Assembly (NCBI GenBank): GCA_036266155.1
Contig: DATANR010000475.1
Location: forward strand, 1-26,894
Length of the DNA: 26,894 nt
DNA from: SIAJ01 sp036266155
GTDB lineage: Bacteria > Planctomycetota > Planctomycetia > Gemmatales > Gemmataceae
Reading direction: 5' to 3'
Part shown: one piece after another, positions 17,001-25,275 of the stretch
How positions within the stretch are numbered: the first letter of the stretch is position 1
Layout: every line of letters begins with the position of its first letter
Translations under genes and position numbers: made by a program
The notes under the pieces: generated by a model
The model's database searches: none
Told to the model about the DNA's origin: nothing
Seen by the model: the letters and a program-made list of their open reading frames with translations, nothing else

Positions 17001-20000
17001 CCCGATCAATCAATGGTCGGAAGACGGCGCCGGCGGCTACACGATGCTCATCAAGCCCAGCGGCGCGGCGCGGACGATTTCCGGCACCTCGACCGGTCCA
17101 GCCATCATCAAGATCAACGGCGCCGACCGCCTGACGATTGACGGATCACTGTCCGGCGGGACGGACCGCAGCCTGACTATCACCAACGGCAATACCGGCG
17201 GCACGGTTCTCTGGATTGCGAGCGCCAGCACCACCAACGGCGCCAACAACGACGTCATCAAGAACACGAACATTTCCGGCAACGTGGGCACGGTGCCGAT
17301 CTCCGGCATCCTCGCGGGCAGCGGCGTCACGCTTGGTAATGACGCGGAAGCGCCCAACTCGAACAACACCATTCAGAACAATTTGATCTTCCGGGCGCAG
17401 AACGCGATGTATCTGCGCGGCAACACGCTGACGCCCGACCTGAATTGGTCGGTCACCGGCAACAATATTGGTTCGACCGTCGCGGCTGACAAGCTGACCT
17501 TCCGCGGCATGTTGGTTGGCAATCTGAAGAACTTTACGGTCAGCGACAATATCATCGCCGGGGTCCTGTCCTCGACGTCATCCAGCTCGACGATGACGGG
17601 AATTCAAGTTGCACTGAACATCGATACGGGCACGATCACGCGCAACCGCATCTCCGATATCAAGCAGTCGAACACGACGGGTTGGGGCAGCAACGGCATT
17701 TACCTGGCCTCCGCCTCCACCGCCGCCAACCTGACGGTCTCCAACAACTTCATCTCGGACGTGGCCTCGCAGGGCTTTAACGGCGTCACGTCGTCGGACA
17801 ACGGTTACGGGATCATGATCGACACGGGCGGCGGGTACAAGCTCTTTCACAACTCCGTGCTGTTGAATACCAACCAGGGCTCGGGAGCGGCCAGCGGCAT
17901 CACGGCCGGGTTGAACATTTCCTCGAGTGTGTCGGCTGCCAACACGATCGACCTGCGCGACAATATCTTCGATAATGCCCAAACTGCGGGGACCCGTTAC
18001 GGCGTCTATGTTTCGTCGAACGCGGCAATTTTCACGGACATCAATTACAACGATTACTTTGCCCAGAATGTCGGCTTCCTCGGTTCCGCGCGCGCGACAC
18101 TGGCGAACTGGCAGACGGCGACTGGCAAGGATGCGAACTCGCTCGCGAACGATCCGCAGTTCGTGACGGTGGCGGCGCCGGCGGACCTGCACATTCTGCC
18201 CGGAAGCTCGCTCATCGACGCGGGTACCAACGCCGGGATTACCACCGATATTGACGGTCAGTTGCGCGATGCCAAGACCGACATGGGCAGCGATGAAATC
18301 CCGATCCCGCCGGTGTTGGCCTCCGGCGCGACCATCACGTACACCGAGAACGATCCCGCCACGCCGATCGCCGCGGGCATCACCGTCAATGACGCCAACA
18401 GCCCGTCCCTCGCGAGCGCGGTCATCACCATGACCAATTACGTGTCGGGCCAGGATGTCCTGTCCTTCACGAACGTCTCGGGGATGGGCAACGTCGCCAT
18501 TGCCTCCAATACCGCCGGCGTGTTGACGCTCACGTCCTCCGGCGCGTCGGCGACCGTCGCTGAATGGCAGGCGGCTTTGCGGGCGGTGAAATACAGCAAC
18601 ACGAGCGAGACCCCGAATACGACTGCCCGGGCAGTCACATTCGTCATCAATGACGGCTACTACAACAGCAACACACTCGGCAGCACCATCAATGTGACTG
18701 CGGTCAACGACTTGCCGGTCGCGCAAGCCAGCAGCGTGACCACGAACGAAGACACGGCGAAGACATTCGCCGTCGCGAACTTCCCGTTCACGGACGCGGA
18801 AGGCGATCCGTTGGCTTCAATCACGGTCAGCAATTTGACCCTCGCCTCCGGTGATACACTCAAGGTCGATCAGGGTTCCGGTTTGGTCGATGTCACGAAC
18901 GGTATGACGATCACGGCCGCGCAAATCCCATCGTTGGTCTACGGCCCGGCCGCGAATGGCAACGGCGCCGCGCGGAGCACATTTAAATTCGCCGTGAACG
19001 ACGCCGATCCGGGCACCGTGACGGCGACTATGACGATCAATGTCACACCGGTCAACGATATCCCCGTCGCACAGCCGAGCAGCGTGACGACGGATGAAGA
19101 CGTCGCGAAGACGTTCGCGGTCGCGGACTTCCAATACACGGACCTGGAAGGCGATGCGCTGGTGTCGATCAAGGTCGGTGCCGTGACGCTGGCGAGCGGC
19201 GATACGCTCAAGGTCGATCAAGGCGCCGGTCTGGTCAACGTCACGAACGGCATGACGATCACGGCGGCGCAGATTCCGACGATGGTTTACACCTCGCCGC
19301 TCAATGTGAACGGCAATGCGCGCAGCACGTTTGATTTCAAGGTCAACGATGCAGATACGGGCACTGTTTCGGCGACCATGACAATTAATGTTGCCGCAGT
19401 CAACGATGCGCCGGTCGCTCAGCCGAATACCGTCACTGCGAACGAGGATGTCGCCAAGTCGTTTACCAAGGACGACTTCCCATACACGGATATTGAAAGC
19501 GATGCTCTGAAGTCGATCACGATCGGCGTTGTCACCAATGCGAGCGGGGACACGCTGAAGGTTGATCAGGGTTCTGGAATGGTCAACGTTACCAACGGCA
19601 TGACCATCACGCTCGCGCAGATTCCGACGTTGACCTACTTGTCGGCCCTCAATGCCAATGGTGCCGGCCGCAGCTCGTTTACGTTCACCGTGAATGACGA
19701 TGACCTGGGCACTGTGTCCGCGACTTTGACGATCGACGTCACGGCCGTCAACGACGCACCGGTGGCCCAGCCAAGCGGTGTGACGACGAACGAGGATACG
19801 GCGAAAGCCCTGGCGGTTTCGGACTTCCAGTTCACCGACCTCGAAAGCGATGCCCTAACCTCGATCACCGTGAGCGCACTGGCGCTGGCGAGCGGCGACA
19901 CATTGACGGTCGATCAAGGCGCCGGCCCGGTTGCCGTGACGACCGGAATGACAATCACGGCGGCGCAAATTCCGACGCTGACCTATACGCCGGCCCCCAA

Positions 20001-23000
20001 CGCCAATGGCACGGGCCGCAGCACGTTGGATTTCATGGTCAACGATGCCGATCTGGGCACGGTGTCGGCCACGATGACTATCGACGTGACTCCGGTCAAC
20101 GACGCGCCGGTCGCGGCGGCCAGCAGCGTGACGGCGAACGAAGACACGGCGAAGACCTTTGCCGTTTCGGACTTCAATTACACCGACCTCGAATCGGACA
20201 GCCTGACCTCAATTGCGGTCGTCACGGTGACGCTGGCCAGCGGCGACACGTTGACGGTCGATCTGGGCGCCGGGCCGGTCGCGGTGTCGAACGGAATGAC
20301 CATCAGCGCGGCGCAGATTCCGACGCTGACCTACACTCCGGCCCCCAATGCCAACGGCTTGGCCCGCAGTGCCTTTACCTTCAAGGTCAACGATGCGGAT
20401 CCGGGAACGGTATCGGCCACGATGACGATCAACGTCACGGCCGTCAACGACGTGCCGGTGGCCCAGCCAAGCAGCGTGACCACGAACGAAGACACGGCCA
20501 AGACCTTCGCGGTGTCGGACTTCAACTTCACCGACCTGGAGAGCAACGGCCTGGTCGCGATCGAGATGGTCGCGTTGAACCTCGCGAGCGGCGACTCGTT
20601 GACGGTCGATTTGGGCGCCGGCGTCGTGCCGGTCACGACGGGAATGATCATCCCGGCCGCACAGATCCCGACGCTGACCTATTCCCCAGCTCTGAATGCG
20701 AATGGTCTGGCGCGGAGCTCGTTCGACTTTACCGTCGATGATGCCGGCCAGGGGACAGTTGCCGCAACGATGACGATTGACGTCACGGCCGTCAACGACG
20801 TGCCGGTGGCCCAGCCGAACACGGTGACGACCAACGAGGACACGGCCAAGACGTTTGCCGTCGGCGACTTCCCATTCACGGATGTGGAAGGCGACGGCCT
20901 GGTCGCGATCGAGATAGTCGCGTTGAACCTCGCAAGCGGTGATGCGTTGACGGTCAATCTGGGCGCGGGCACGGTGCCGGTGACGACCGGGATGATCATC
21001 CCGGCGGCACAGATCCCGACGTTGACTTATATGCCGGCAAGCGATGCGAATGGCCTCGCGCGGAGCTCGTTTGACTTTACGGTCGACGATGCCGGCCAGG
21101 GGACCGATCCCGGCACGATGACGATCAACGTCACGCCGGTCAACGACGCTCCGGTCGCACAGCCGAACAGCGTGACGACCAACGAAGACACGGCCAAGAC
21201 GTTCGCACTCGGCGACTTCCCGTTCACCGATGCGGAAGGCAACGGCCTGGTCGCGATCGAAATGGTTGCCTTGAACCTGGCGAGCGGCGACACGTTGACG
21301 GTCAACCTTGGCGCGGGCACGGTCCCGGTCACGACCGGGATGATCATCCCGGCGGCACGAATCCCGACGTTGACTTACACGCCCGCGTTGAATGCCAATG
21401 GTCTGGCCCGCAGCACGTTTGACTTCACCGTTGACGATGCCGATCTGGGCACGGCTGCCGCCACGATGACGATCAATGTCACCGCGGTCAACGACGTGCC
21501 GGTTGCCCAGGCCAGCAACATCATGACGAACCAGGACATCGCGAAGGTGTTCGCGGTGTCGGACTTCCTGTTCGCGGATGTGGAAGGAGACGCACTGGTC
21601 TCGGTCACGGTCAGCAACCTGAACCTAGCGGCCGGCGACACGCTGACCGTCAATCAGGGCGCCGGCCCGGTCGCGGTCACGAATGGGATGACCATCACCG
21701 CCGCTCAAATCGCGACGATGACCTACACGCCGGCCCCCGGCGGCTTTGGTACGCCACGCAGCCTGTTCGACTTCACGGTGAACGACGCAGGCCTGGGCAC
21801 GGTTTCGGCGACCATGTCGGTCAACACGACCCAGTTGAGCGACATTCAGTTCCAATCGCCGACGTTCACGACCGGCGAAGACGGCGTGACTATGGCGCAT
21901 GTCGTGGTGACCCGGACTGCGAGCAGCGGGCCGGTCAGCGTCAACTTCACGACGTCGCCCGGCGGTACCGCGACCAGCGCCGCGGTCGGGGCGAACCCGC
22001 AGGACTACACAACCACAACTCAAACGGTGAGCTGGGCGGCCGGCGACTTCACGCCGAAGACGGTCGATATTCCGATCAACGACGACACGCTCAACGAAGG
22101 TCGCGAGACGATCAACCTGACGCTGTCGTCGCCGACTGGGAACGCCCGCCTGGGTGCGACGTCGACGGCTGTCTTGTCGATCATGCCGAGCGACGGCATC
22201 GCGATTGACGGCCTCGCCAAGAAGCCGCAAGGAACGTCGACGGATTCGGACGGCGACATCATCACGATGAAGTTGACCGGCAAGGTCGGAACCTTGGCGT
22301 TTTACCGCACTGACCCCGATGGCGATGGCAAGGGCCCCATTGAATTGATCGTGGTGTCCGGCACGGACCCGGCGCCGGGCAAGCCGGTGAAGGCGGCGTT
22401 GACCATCACGACCGCCAAGCCCAAGGGCGGGGCCGGCGACGGCTTCGTCAACGTCGGCGCCATCACGGGATCGACCCTGAAGTCGATCACGGCGAAGAAG
22501 TCCGACCTGGATGGCGACGGCATCAACATGACCGGCTATGTTGGCGCCGTGACCTTCAAGGACGTCAAGAACGGGGCCGACATCCTGCTCAATGGAACGG
22601 CCCCGACCGCGAAGTCGGCCGTCAAGATCAAGGTGGGCGTGGTCGGCGACGGTACGACGATCGACGTGAAGGCGCCGGTCGCCAGCTTGGCGGCTACGAA
22701 GATCGGCATCGGCAACATCACGGCGCCGAGCATCGGGACGCTCACGGTTTCGGGCAAGCCGGCGTCCAAGACCGCGGCCGCCATCCCCGGCGACTTCGCG
22801 TCGGACCTTACGCTCTCCGGCGTGGGCGTTCTGGCTGGCAAGCCGACCCTGAAGACCATGACGGTCAAGGGCGCGGTGAGCAACGCGGTCATCGATGTGA
22901 CGGGCGCGATCACGTCGATCACCGTCGGTTCGTTCCTGAATAGCCGGCTATACGCCAGCTACGCGGGCCCGGATGATGGATCGGGCGTCTTCACCGCGGG

Positions 23001-23250
23001 CGGCGACGTGGGCACGTTCAAGGTGACCGGCAAGTCCAACGCCTTCGCTCACAGCTTTGTGATTGCCTCGAACTTCAAGAACGTGTCGCTCGCCAGCATC
23101 GATCCGGACAACAGTGGCACGAAGTTCGGCGTCACGGCCAACGACGTCGTCAAGGCGCTGACGGTGACCGCGTCGAAGTTCAAGTACAACGCCAAGACCG
23201 GCGGCACGCAGGATTTGACGGGCACGGACTTCGAAGTGAAAGTCATCTAG
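14035..23250 (+). CDS. giant repetitive surface/extracellular protein (beta-helix, cadherin-like repeats, Calx-beta)
   Basis: A 3071-residue protein in one uninterrupted frame. Its basic N terminus ending in PRLENLEDRTVF (about 35-46) resembles the LEPR/LEDR-type leader of large planctomycete exported proteins rather than a classic signal peptide. Order: beta-helix block 1, about 55-805, rich in N/G/T/S; an Ig-like linker, about 810-935; beta-helix block 2, about 940-1424; a cadherin-like domain, about 1425-1556; nine 116-residue repeats, 1557-2600; a Calx-beta-like domain, about 2601-2720 (TGEDGVTMAHVVVTR, DDTLNEGRETINLTL); and a C-terminal beta-rich module, about 2722-3071. Both beta-helix blocks end in the same LANWQxATGxDA ... 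DLHI ... DGQxR ... DxGxD cap. I noticed no cysteine anywhere. The likely role is adhesion or cell-surface structure, with Ca2+ binding by Asp-rich repeats (inference). AGGA at 14023-14026 lies 8 bp before the ATG. Confidence 0.95.
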   Translation: MSTPLAARWFRSPLKALARSKERAKNRQFASGFKPRLENLEDRTVFDVNVTATAGTMGPTNYTTLGAAFAAVNAGTHLGAITIDVVGDTNEGVATAVLNASGSGAASYSSMLIRPSGGAARTITGATTAGNPLIDLNGADNVTIDGLNTGGNSLTISNTTVSATSGTSTIRLQTDATGNTITKSSILGSSTMATTTNGGNIWFGAGAVATGNDNNIISNNNIGPAGVNLPTKLIYGNGSTTTTTLYNSGIQITGNNLFDFFNAAAQSNAVYIAGGNTGWTINNNRIYQTATRTQTAGAIIAGIQAASVTGNDGLTISGNIIGFANSSGTGTTNLVGLNTSSRFYPIYFSSAGTTVASSIQGNTIAGLNLTGAWGTTSTTAGFIGIFISSGLVNIGTTTGNTIGSLTTAGSITIAESNASASEVYGIYFFPSLTSNISNNNVGGMVVSNAGTVAISVYGERAFTSSSFINTFANNTIGSAAAPITNTTSATTSRTIGIYSQSGATVATGNTISNLSTNAPNVGTAAAAAVIGIWSDNSSATLGNNIAQNTIRNLSDSDPAAAVWVTGLHYNGATSGTQTIQRNLIQNLSTASSSATATVNGVYILAGAATYQNNIVAIGGNMTSNSPQINGINEVGGTNNFYHNSVYIGGASVAAGSANSFAFNSAVTANTRNYRDNIFWNARSNAAASGKHYAIRVGGTAANPAGLTSNNNILFANGTGGYVGLFNAVDQTSLANWQSATGNDAYSFAVNPQYNDPTNATPDLHIHPTNATAAEGNGADVGVTDDFDGQTRSGLTPVDVGADAGNFNGVDLSPPNITYSALGNTSLTGDRTFSVTLTDVTGVATGGSAPRVYFNKNGGAYSSTALALQSGTVNNGVWTATISASALGGVTTSDVIRYFVVAQDTLGQLSASPSGGFVGTNVNTVSSPPSTPSQYVIAVAFSGVYNVGTFQTYTSLTNAGGIFEAINNGVLTGNVTINIVSDLASEVGTAPINQWSEDGAGGYTMLIKPSGAARTISGTSTGPAIIKINGADRLTIDGSLSGGTDRSLTITNGNTGGTVLWIASASTTNGANNDVIKNTNISGNVGTVPISGILAGSGVTLGNDAEAPNSNNTIQNNLIFRAQNAMYLRGNTLTPDLNWSVTGNNIGSTVAADKLTFRGMLVGNLKNFTVSDNIIAGVLSSTSSSSTMTGIQVALNIDTGTITRNRISDIKQSNTTGWGSNGIYLASASTAANLTVSNNFISDVASQGFNGVTSSDNGYGIMIDTGGGYKLFHNSVLLNTNQGSGAASGITAGLNISSSVSAANTIDLRDNIFDNAQTAGTRYGVYVSSNAAIFTDINYNDYFAQNVGFLGSARATLANWQTATGKDANSLANDPQFVTVAAPADLHILPGSSLIDAGTNAGITTDIDGQLRDAKTDMGSDEIPIPPVLASGATITYTENDPATPIAAGITVNDANSPSLASAVITMTNYVSGQDVLSFTNVSGMGNVAIASNTAGVLTLTSSGASATVAEWQAALRAVKYSNTSETPNTTARAVTFVINDGYYNSNTLGSTINVTAVNDLPVAQASSVTTNEDTAKTFAVANFPFTDAEGDPLASITVSNLTLASGDTLKVDQGSGLVDVTNGMTITAAQIPSLVYGPAANGNGAARSTFKFAVNDADPGTVTATMTINVTPVNDIPVAQPSSVTTDEDVAKTFAVADFQYTDLEGDALVSIKVGAVTLASGDTLKVDQGAGLVNVTNGMTITAAQIPTMVYTSPLNVNGNARSTFDFKVNDADTGTVSATMTINVAAVNDAPVAQPNTVTANEDVAKSFTKDDFPYTDIESDALKSITIGVVTNASGDTLKVDQGSGMVNVTNGMTITLAQIPTLTYLSALNANGAGRSSFTFTVNDDDLGTVSATLTIDVTAVNDAPVAQPSGVTTNEDTAKALAVSDFQFTDLESDALTSITVSALALASGDTLTVDQGAGPVAVTTGMTITAAQIPTLTYTPAPNANGTGRSTLDFMVNDADLGTVSATMTIDVTPVNDAPVAAASSVTANEDTAKTFAVSDFNYTDLESDSLTSIAVVTVTLASGDTLTVDLGAGPVAVSNGMTISAAQIPTLTYTPAPNANGLARSAFTFKVNDADPGTVSATMTINVTAVNDVPVAQPSSVTTNEDTAKTFAVSDFNFTDLESNGLVAIEMVALNLASGDSLTVDLGAGVVPVTTGMIIPAAQIPTLTYSPALNANGLARSSFDFTVDDAGQGTVAATMTIDVTAVNDVPVAQPNTVTTNEDTAKTFAVGDFPFTDVEGDGLVAIEIVALNLASGDALTVNLGAGTVPVTTGMIIPAAQIPTLTYMPASDANGLARSSFDFTVDDAGQGTDPGTMTINVTPVNDAPVAQPNSVTTNEDTAKTFALGDFPFTDAEGNGLVAIEMVALNLASGDTLTVNLGAGTVPVTTGMIIPAARIPTLTYTPALNANGLARSTFDFTVDDADLGTAAATMTINVTAVNDVPVAQASNIMTNQDIAKVFAVSDFLFADVEGDALVSVTVSNLNLAAGDTLTVNQGAGPVAVTNGMTITAAQIATMTYTPAPGGFGTPRSLFDFTVNDAGLGTVSATMSVNTTQLSDIQFQSPTFTTGEDGVTMAHVVVTRTASSGPVSVNFTTSPGGTATSAAVGANPQDYTTTTQTVSWAAGDFTPKTVDIPINDDTLNEGRETINLTLSSPTGNARLGATSTAVLSIMPSDGIAIDGLAKKPQGTSTDSDGDIITMKLTGKVGTLAFYRTDPDGDGKGPIELIVVSGTDPAPGKPVKAALTITTAKPKGGAGDGFVNVGAITGSTLKSITAKKSDLDGDGINMTGYVGAVTFKDVKNGADILLNGTAPTAKSAVKIKVGVVGDGTTIDVKAPVASLAATKIGIGNITAPSIGTLTVSGKPASKTAAAIPGDFASDLTLSGVGVLAGKPTLKTMTVKGAVSNAVIDVTGAITSITVGSFLNSRLYASYAGPDDGSGVFTAGGDVGTFKVTGKSNAFAHSFVIASNFKNVSLASIDPDNSGTKFGVTANDVVKALTVTASKFKYNAKTGGTQDLTGTDFEVKVI
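18703..21834 (+). repeat. nine tandem 348-bp (116-residue) cadherin-like repeats
   Basis: The repeat boundary motif (V-N-D-x-P-V-A at the start of each unit) begins at 18703, 19051, 19399, 19747, 20095, 20443, 20791, 21139 and 21487. Every spacing is exactly 348 bp, with no indel. The consensus contains TNEDTAKTFAVSDF, FTDxEgD, LASGDTLTVD, GMTITAAQIPTLTY and VNDADxGTV. Units six to eight (20443-21486) form a subfamily with GLVAIEMVALNLASGD and GMIIPAA, pointing to recent duplication. The ninth unit is more divergent (TNQDIAKVF), as is typical at array edges. Confidence 0.93.
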
Positions 23251-23281
23251 TCAACTTGTGATGACGGGCTGAATAGCGAGG

Positions 23282-23310
23282 GCCCGACGCGTCCAGCGTC
23301 GGGCTCTTTT
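23282..23310 (+). terminator. Rho-independent terminator of the giant gene
   Basis: GCCCGACGC (23282-23290), loop GTCCA, GCGTCGGGC (23296-23304), then TCTTTT (23305-23310). This is a 9-bp perfect GC-rich stem followed by a T-rich tract, 32 bp after the stop. The next ATG is only 8 bp downstream. Confidence 0.88.
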
Positions 23311-23318
23311 CACGTCAT

Positions 23319-23801
23319 ATGATGGCCTTCGCCATGAACATTCGACCGGTCCGCCTTCCTGACGAAGTCCCTGCCGTCCGCGAGCTGTTCTGCGAGTACG
23401 CCGCCGGCCTCGGCTTCAGTCTGTGCTTCCAGAATTTCGATGCCGAACTGGCGGGCCTGCCGGGGGCGTATGCTCCTCCCGCTGGCCGATTACTCGTTGC
23501 CGAGGTCGAGGGTGAAATGGTTGGTTGTGTCGCGCTACGGCCGCAAGCGGCGGGGGTTTGTGAGTTGAAGCGCTTGTATGTGAGGCCTGCGTATCGAGGG
23601 AAGGGAATTGGCCGGCGGCTCTTGGAAATGTTGCTCGCCGAAGCGGTCGATGCAGGGTATCTTGAGGCGGTATTTGATACCCTGGAATCCATGACGGAAG
23701 CCCTGGCTCTCTACCGCTCGTTCGCGTTCGAGCCGACCGAGCCGTATGGTTGTCATCCCGTTGCCGGCAGCCTGTGCTTCCGCAAGAAACTGCAGGTCTG
23801 A
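23319..23801 (+). CDS. GNAT family N-acetyltransferase
   Basis: A 160-residue acetyl-CoA-dependent acyltransferase; substrate unknown. The GNAT fold is seen from the N-terminal NIRPVRLPDEVPAVRELF, through the beta4 strand LLVAEVEGEMVGCVALRP (58-75), to motif A, LKRLYVRPAYRGKGIGRRLL (83-102), with the acetyl-CoA pyrophosphate loop RGKGIG (93-98). The C-terminal ALYRSFAFEP block fits motif B. Start choice is uncertain: ATG 23319, 23322 and 23334 are all in frame, and 23334 gives the typical MNIRPVRL start; none has a clear ribosome site. The gene begins 8 bp after the terminator T-tract of the giant gene, so it needs read-through, an overlapping promoter, or an almost leaderless transcript. The VOC gene follows after 3 bp. 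Confidence 0.9.
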   Translation: MMAFAMNIRPVRLPDEVPAVRELFCEYAAGLGFSLCFQNFDAELAGLPGAYAPPAGRLLVAEVEGEMVGCVALRPQAAGVCELKRLYVRPAYRGKGIGRRLLEMLLAEAVDAGYLEAVFDTLESMTEALALYRSFAFEPTEPYGCHPVAGSLCFRKKLQV

Positions 23802-23804
23802 CTT

Positions 23805-24200
23805 GTGATCTTCCCCCGCCTCACCGGCGTCACGCCCCGGCTCCCGGTCGCCGACCTGGGTCGCACCGTCGCGTTCTACACGCGTATTCTCGGATTCGAG
23901 GTGAGCGTGTTGTGGCCGGAGACGCATCCGACGTTTGTGATCCTGGATCGCGATGCCGTCAGCCTGGGGTTCTTCACGCCGGACGCTCATCGTGGCCGCG
24001 TCACGATCGGCACGGCCGACCTTTATCTCGGGGCCGACGACGTGCTGGCGATGCACGAAGCGATCCAAGACGAGGTCCAAGTCGAGTGGGGACCAGAAGT
24101 CTTCTTCTACGGTCGCCGTGAGTTCGCGGTCCGCGATCCGGACGGGTATCTGTTGATCTTCACGGAGCCGACGGACGACGTGCCCACCTGCGCGGAGTAG
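23805..24200 (+). CDS. VOC superfamily (glyoxalase / bleomycin-resistance-like) protein
   Basis: A 131-residue single-unit VOC protein. Seen: TPRLPVADLGRTVAFYTRIL (10-29), the first beta-alpha unit of the fold, FVILDRDAVSLGFF (44-57), and the closing FAVRDPDGYLLIFTEP (107-122), which carries the usual metal-ligand Glu position (Glu121). The first-strand His of classic metal-binding members is not evident, so a metal-independent binding or resistance role is possible. It starts with GTG at 23805, 3 bp after the GNAT stop, and is followed after 5 bp by the methyltransferase, so the three genes look like one transcription unit. Activity and substrate cannot be read from the sequence. Confidence 0.9.
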   Translation: MIFPRLTGVTPRLPVADLGRTVAFYTRILGFEVSVLWPETHPTFVILDRDAVSLGFFTPDAHRGRVTIGTADLYLGADDVLAMHEAIQDEVQVEWGPEVFFYGRREFAVRDPDGYLLIFTEPTDDVPTCAE

Positions 24201-24205
24201 GGCCC

Positions 24206-24976
24206 ATGTCCGACTCAACTACCCGCTTCAGCGATCGCGTGGCCGACTACATTGCGACGCGGCCCGAATATCCGCTCGCGATACTCGATATCCTGCGCGA
24301 ACACGCTGGCCTAACCTCTTCATTGTCGACCTCGATCGCCGACGTCGGTTCGGGCACAGGCTTGTCGAGCGAGATGTTCCTCAAGAACGGCAACTTGGTC
24401 TTCGGTGTCGAGCCGAATCGCGAAATGCGAATGGCGGCCGAGGACCTGCTCGCGGGCTGGCCCAACTTTTGTAGCGTTGCCGGTTCGGCCGAGGCGACCA
24501 CATTGCCGGACGCGAGCGTCGACCTGATCGTCGTCGGTCAGGCATTCCACTGGTTCGATCCACCGCGAGCACGCGTCGAATTCCGTCGCATCCTTCGACC
24601 GGGCGGTCAGGTCGTCTTGATGTGGAATACGCGTCGAATTGACTCGTCGCCTTTCCTGCGCGGCTACGAGCAGCTGTTGCAGAAATACGGGACCGACTAT
24701 CGGGAAGTCGTCCACACGAACATCGATCAGGACAAACTGGCCGCGTTCTTCGGAGGGACGTTCCAATCGTTCCGCTTGGACAACGCACAGGTTTTCGATC
24801 GCGAAGGCCTGCGGGGGCGCACGCGATCGAGTTCGTTTACGCCGACAATTGGCGACTTACGGTTCGAGCCGATGATGCGGGAGCTCGACCAGCTGTTCGA
24901 TTCGTTTCACGAGGATGGCCGCGTGCGGTTCGAATACGACACGGAACTTTATGTCGGGTCGATCACGCTTCCATGA
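24206..24976 (+). CDS. class I SAM-dependent methyltransferase
   Basis: A 256-residue Methyltransf_11-type protein. Motif I is IADVGSGTGLS (44-54); the acidic end of strand beta2 is FGVEPNREM (66-74); VDLIVVGQAFHWFDPPRA (105-122) is the motif II-III region, and its QAFHWF is characteristic of a group near UbiE/Tam-like small-molecule methyltransferases. ILRPGGQVVLMWN follows as the post-III strand. GGAG at 24195-24198 lies 7 bp before the ATG. Third gene of the GNAT-VOC-methyltransferase cluster. The acceptor is unknown. No terminator is evident directly after the stop; the MITE-like element begins 48 bp downstream. Confidence 0.92.
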   Translation: MSDSTTRFSDRVADYIATRPEYPLAILDILREHAGLTSSLSTSIADVGSGTGLSSEMFLKNGNLVFGVEPNREMRMAAEDLLAGWPNFCSVAGSAEATTLPDASVDLIVVGQAFHWFDPPRARVEFRRILRPGGQVVLMWNTRRIDSSPFLRGYEQLLQKYGTDYREVVHTNIDQDKLAAFFGGTFQSFRLDNAQVFDREGLRGRTRSSSFTPTIGDLRFEPMMRELDQLFDSFHEDGRVRFEYDTELYVGSITLP

Positions 24977-25023
24977 CAAGTCGGAGTCGTTCACGAGGGT
25001 AAATCGGGGGTTGCATGCGCTAG

Positions 25024-25218
25024 AATTTCGCGGGACTGTCGCATTCGGGTCTCTGGCATAGTGAACAGGTTTGACAGTTGGTCCCATGAGCAGCCTGTCT
25101 CGATGCAGCGAATAACAGCTTTGGAGATAACTGGTTACGACTCGTTAACTGGACCGAAGTGCGCCAGTGGCAACTGTCAAATCGATCCCCGTCAGAATGC
25201 GACAGTCCCAATTTCGCG
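25024..25218. mobile_element. MITE-like non-autonomous element with target-site duplication
   Basis: A 178-bp element (25032-25209) has perfect 15-bp terminal inverted repeats, GGGACTGTCGCATTC (25032-25046) and GAATGCGACAGTCCC (25195-25209). A second internal perfect 11-bp inverted pair is TTTGACAGTTG (25070-25080) / CAACTGTCAAA (25171-25181), set 23 and 13 bp inside the respective ends. It is flanked by AATTTCGC on both sides (25024-25031 and 25210-25217; 9 bp, AATTTCGCG, if the next G is counted), as expected for a target-site duplication. It has no coding capacity for a transposase. The two-part ends look like paired transposase binding sites. The parent family is not identified; an IS with 8-9 bp duplications would fit. 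Confidence 0.8.
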
Positions 25219-25275
25219 TCGAGTTTTTTCGACGTAACTTATTGCGCCACAAGCACGCCGATACGGTTTTTGCAG

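Noticed and set aside
18703..21834. Regular tandem array considered as a CRISPR or satellite
   Set aside because: The 348-bp period is a protein-coding domain repeat in a continuous frame, without the short direct repeats and unique spacers of CRISPR.
17578..22230. Many minus-strand frames within the giant gene, including periodic ones of about 106 codons
   Set aside because: Their periodicity simply mirrors the 348-bp repeats on the plus strand; they begin at the antisense of the same GMIIP segment and are not genes.
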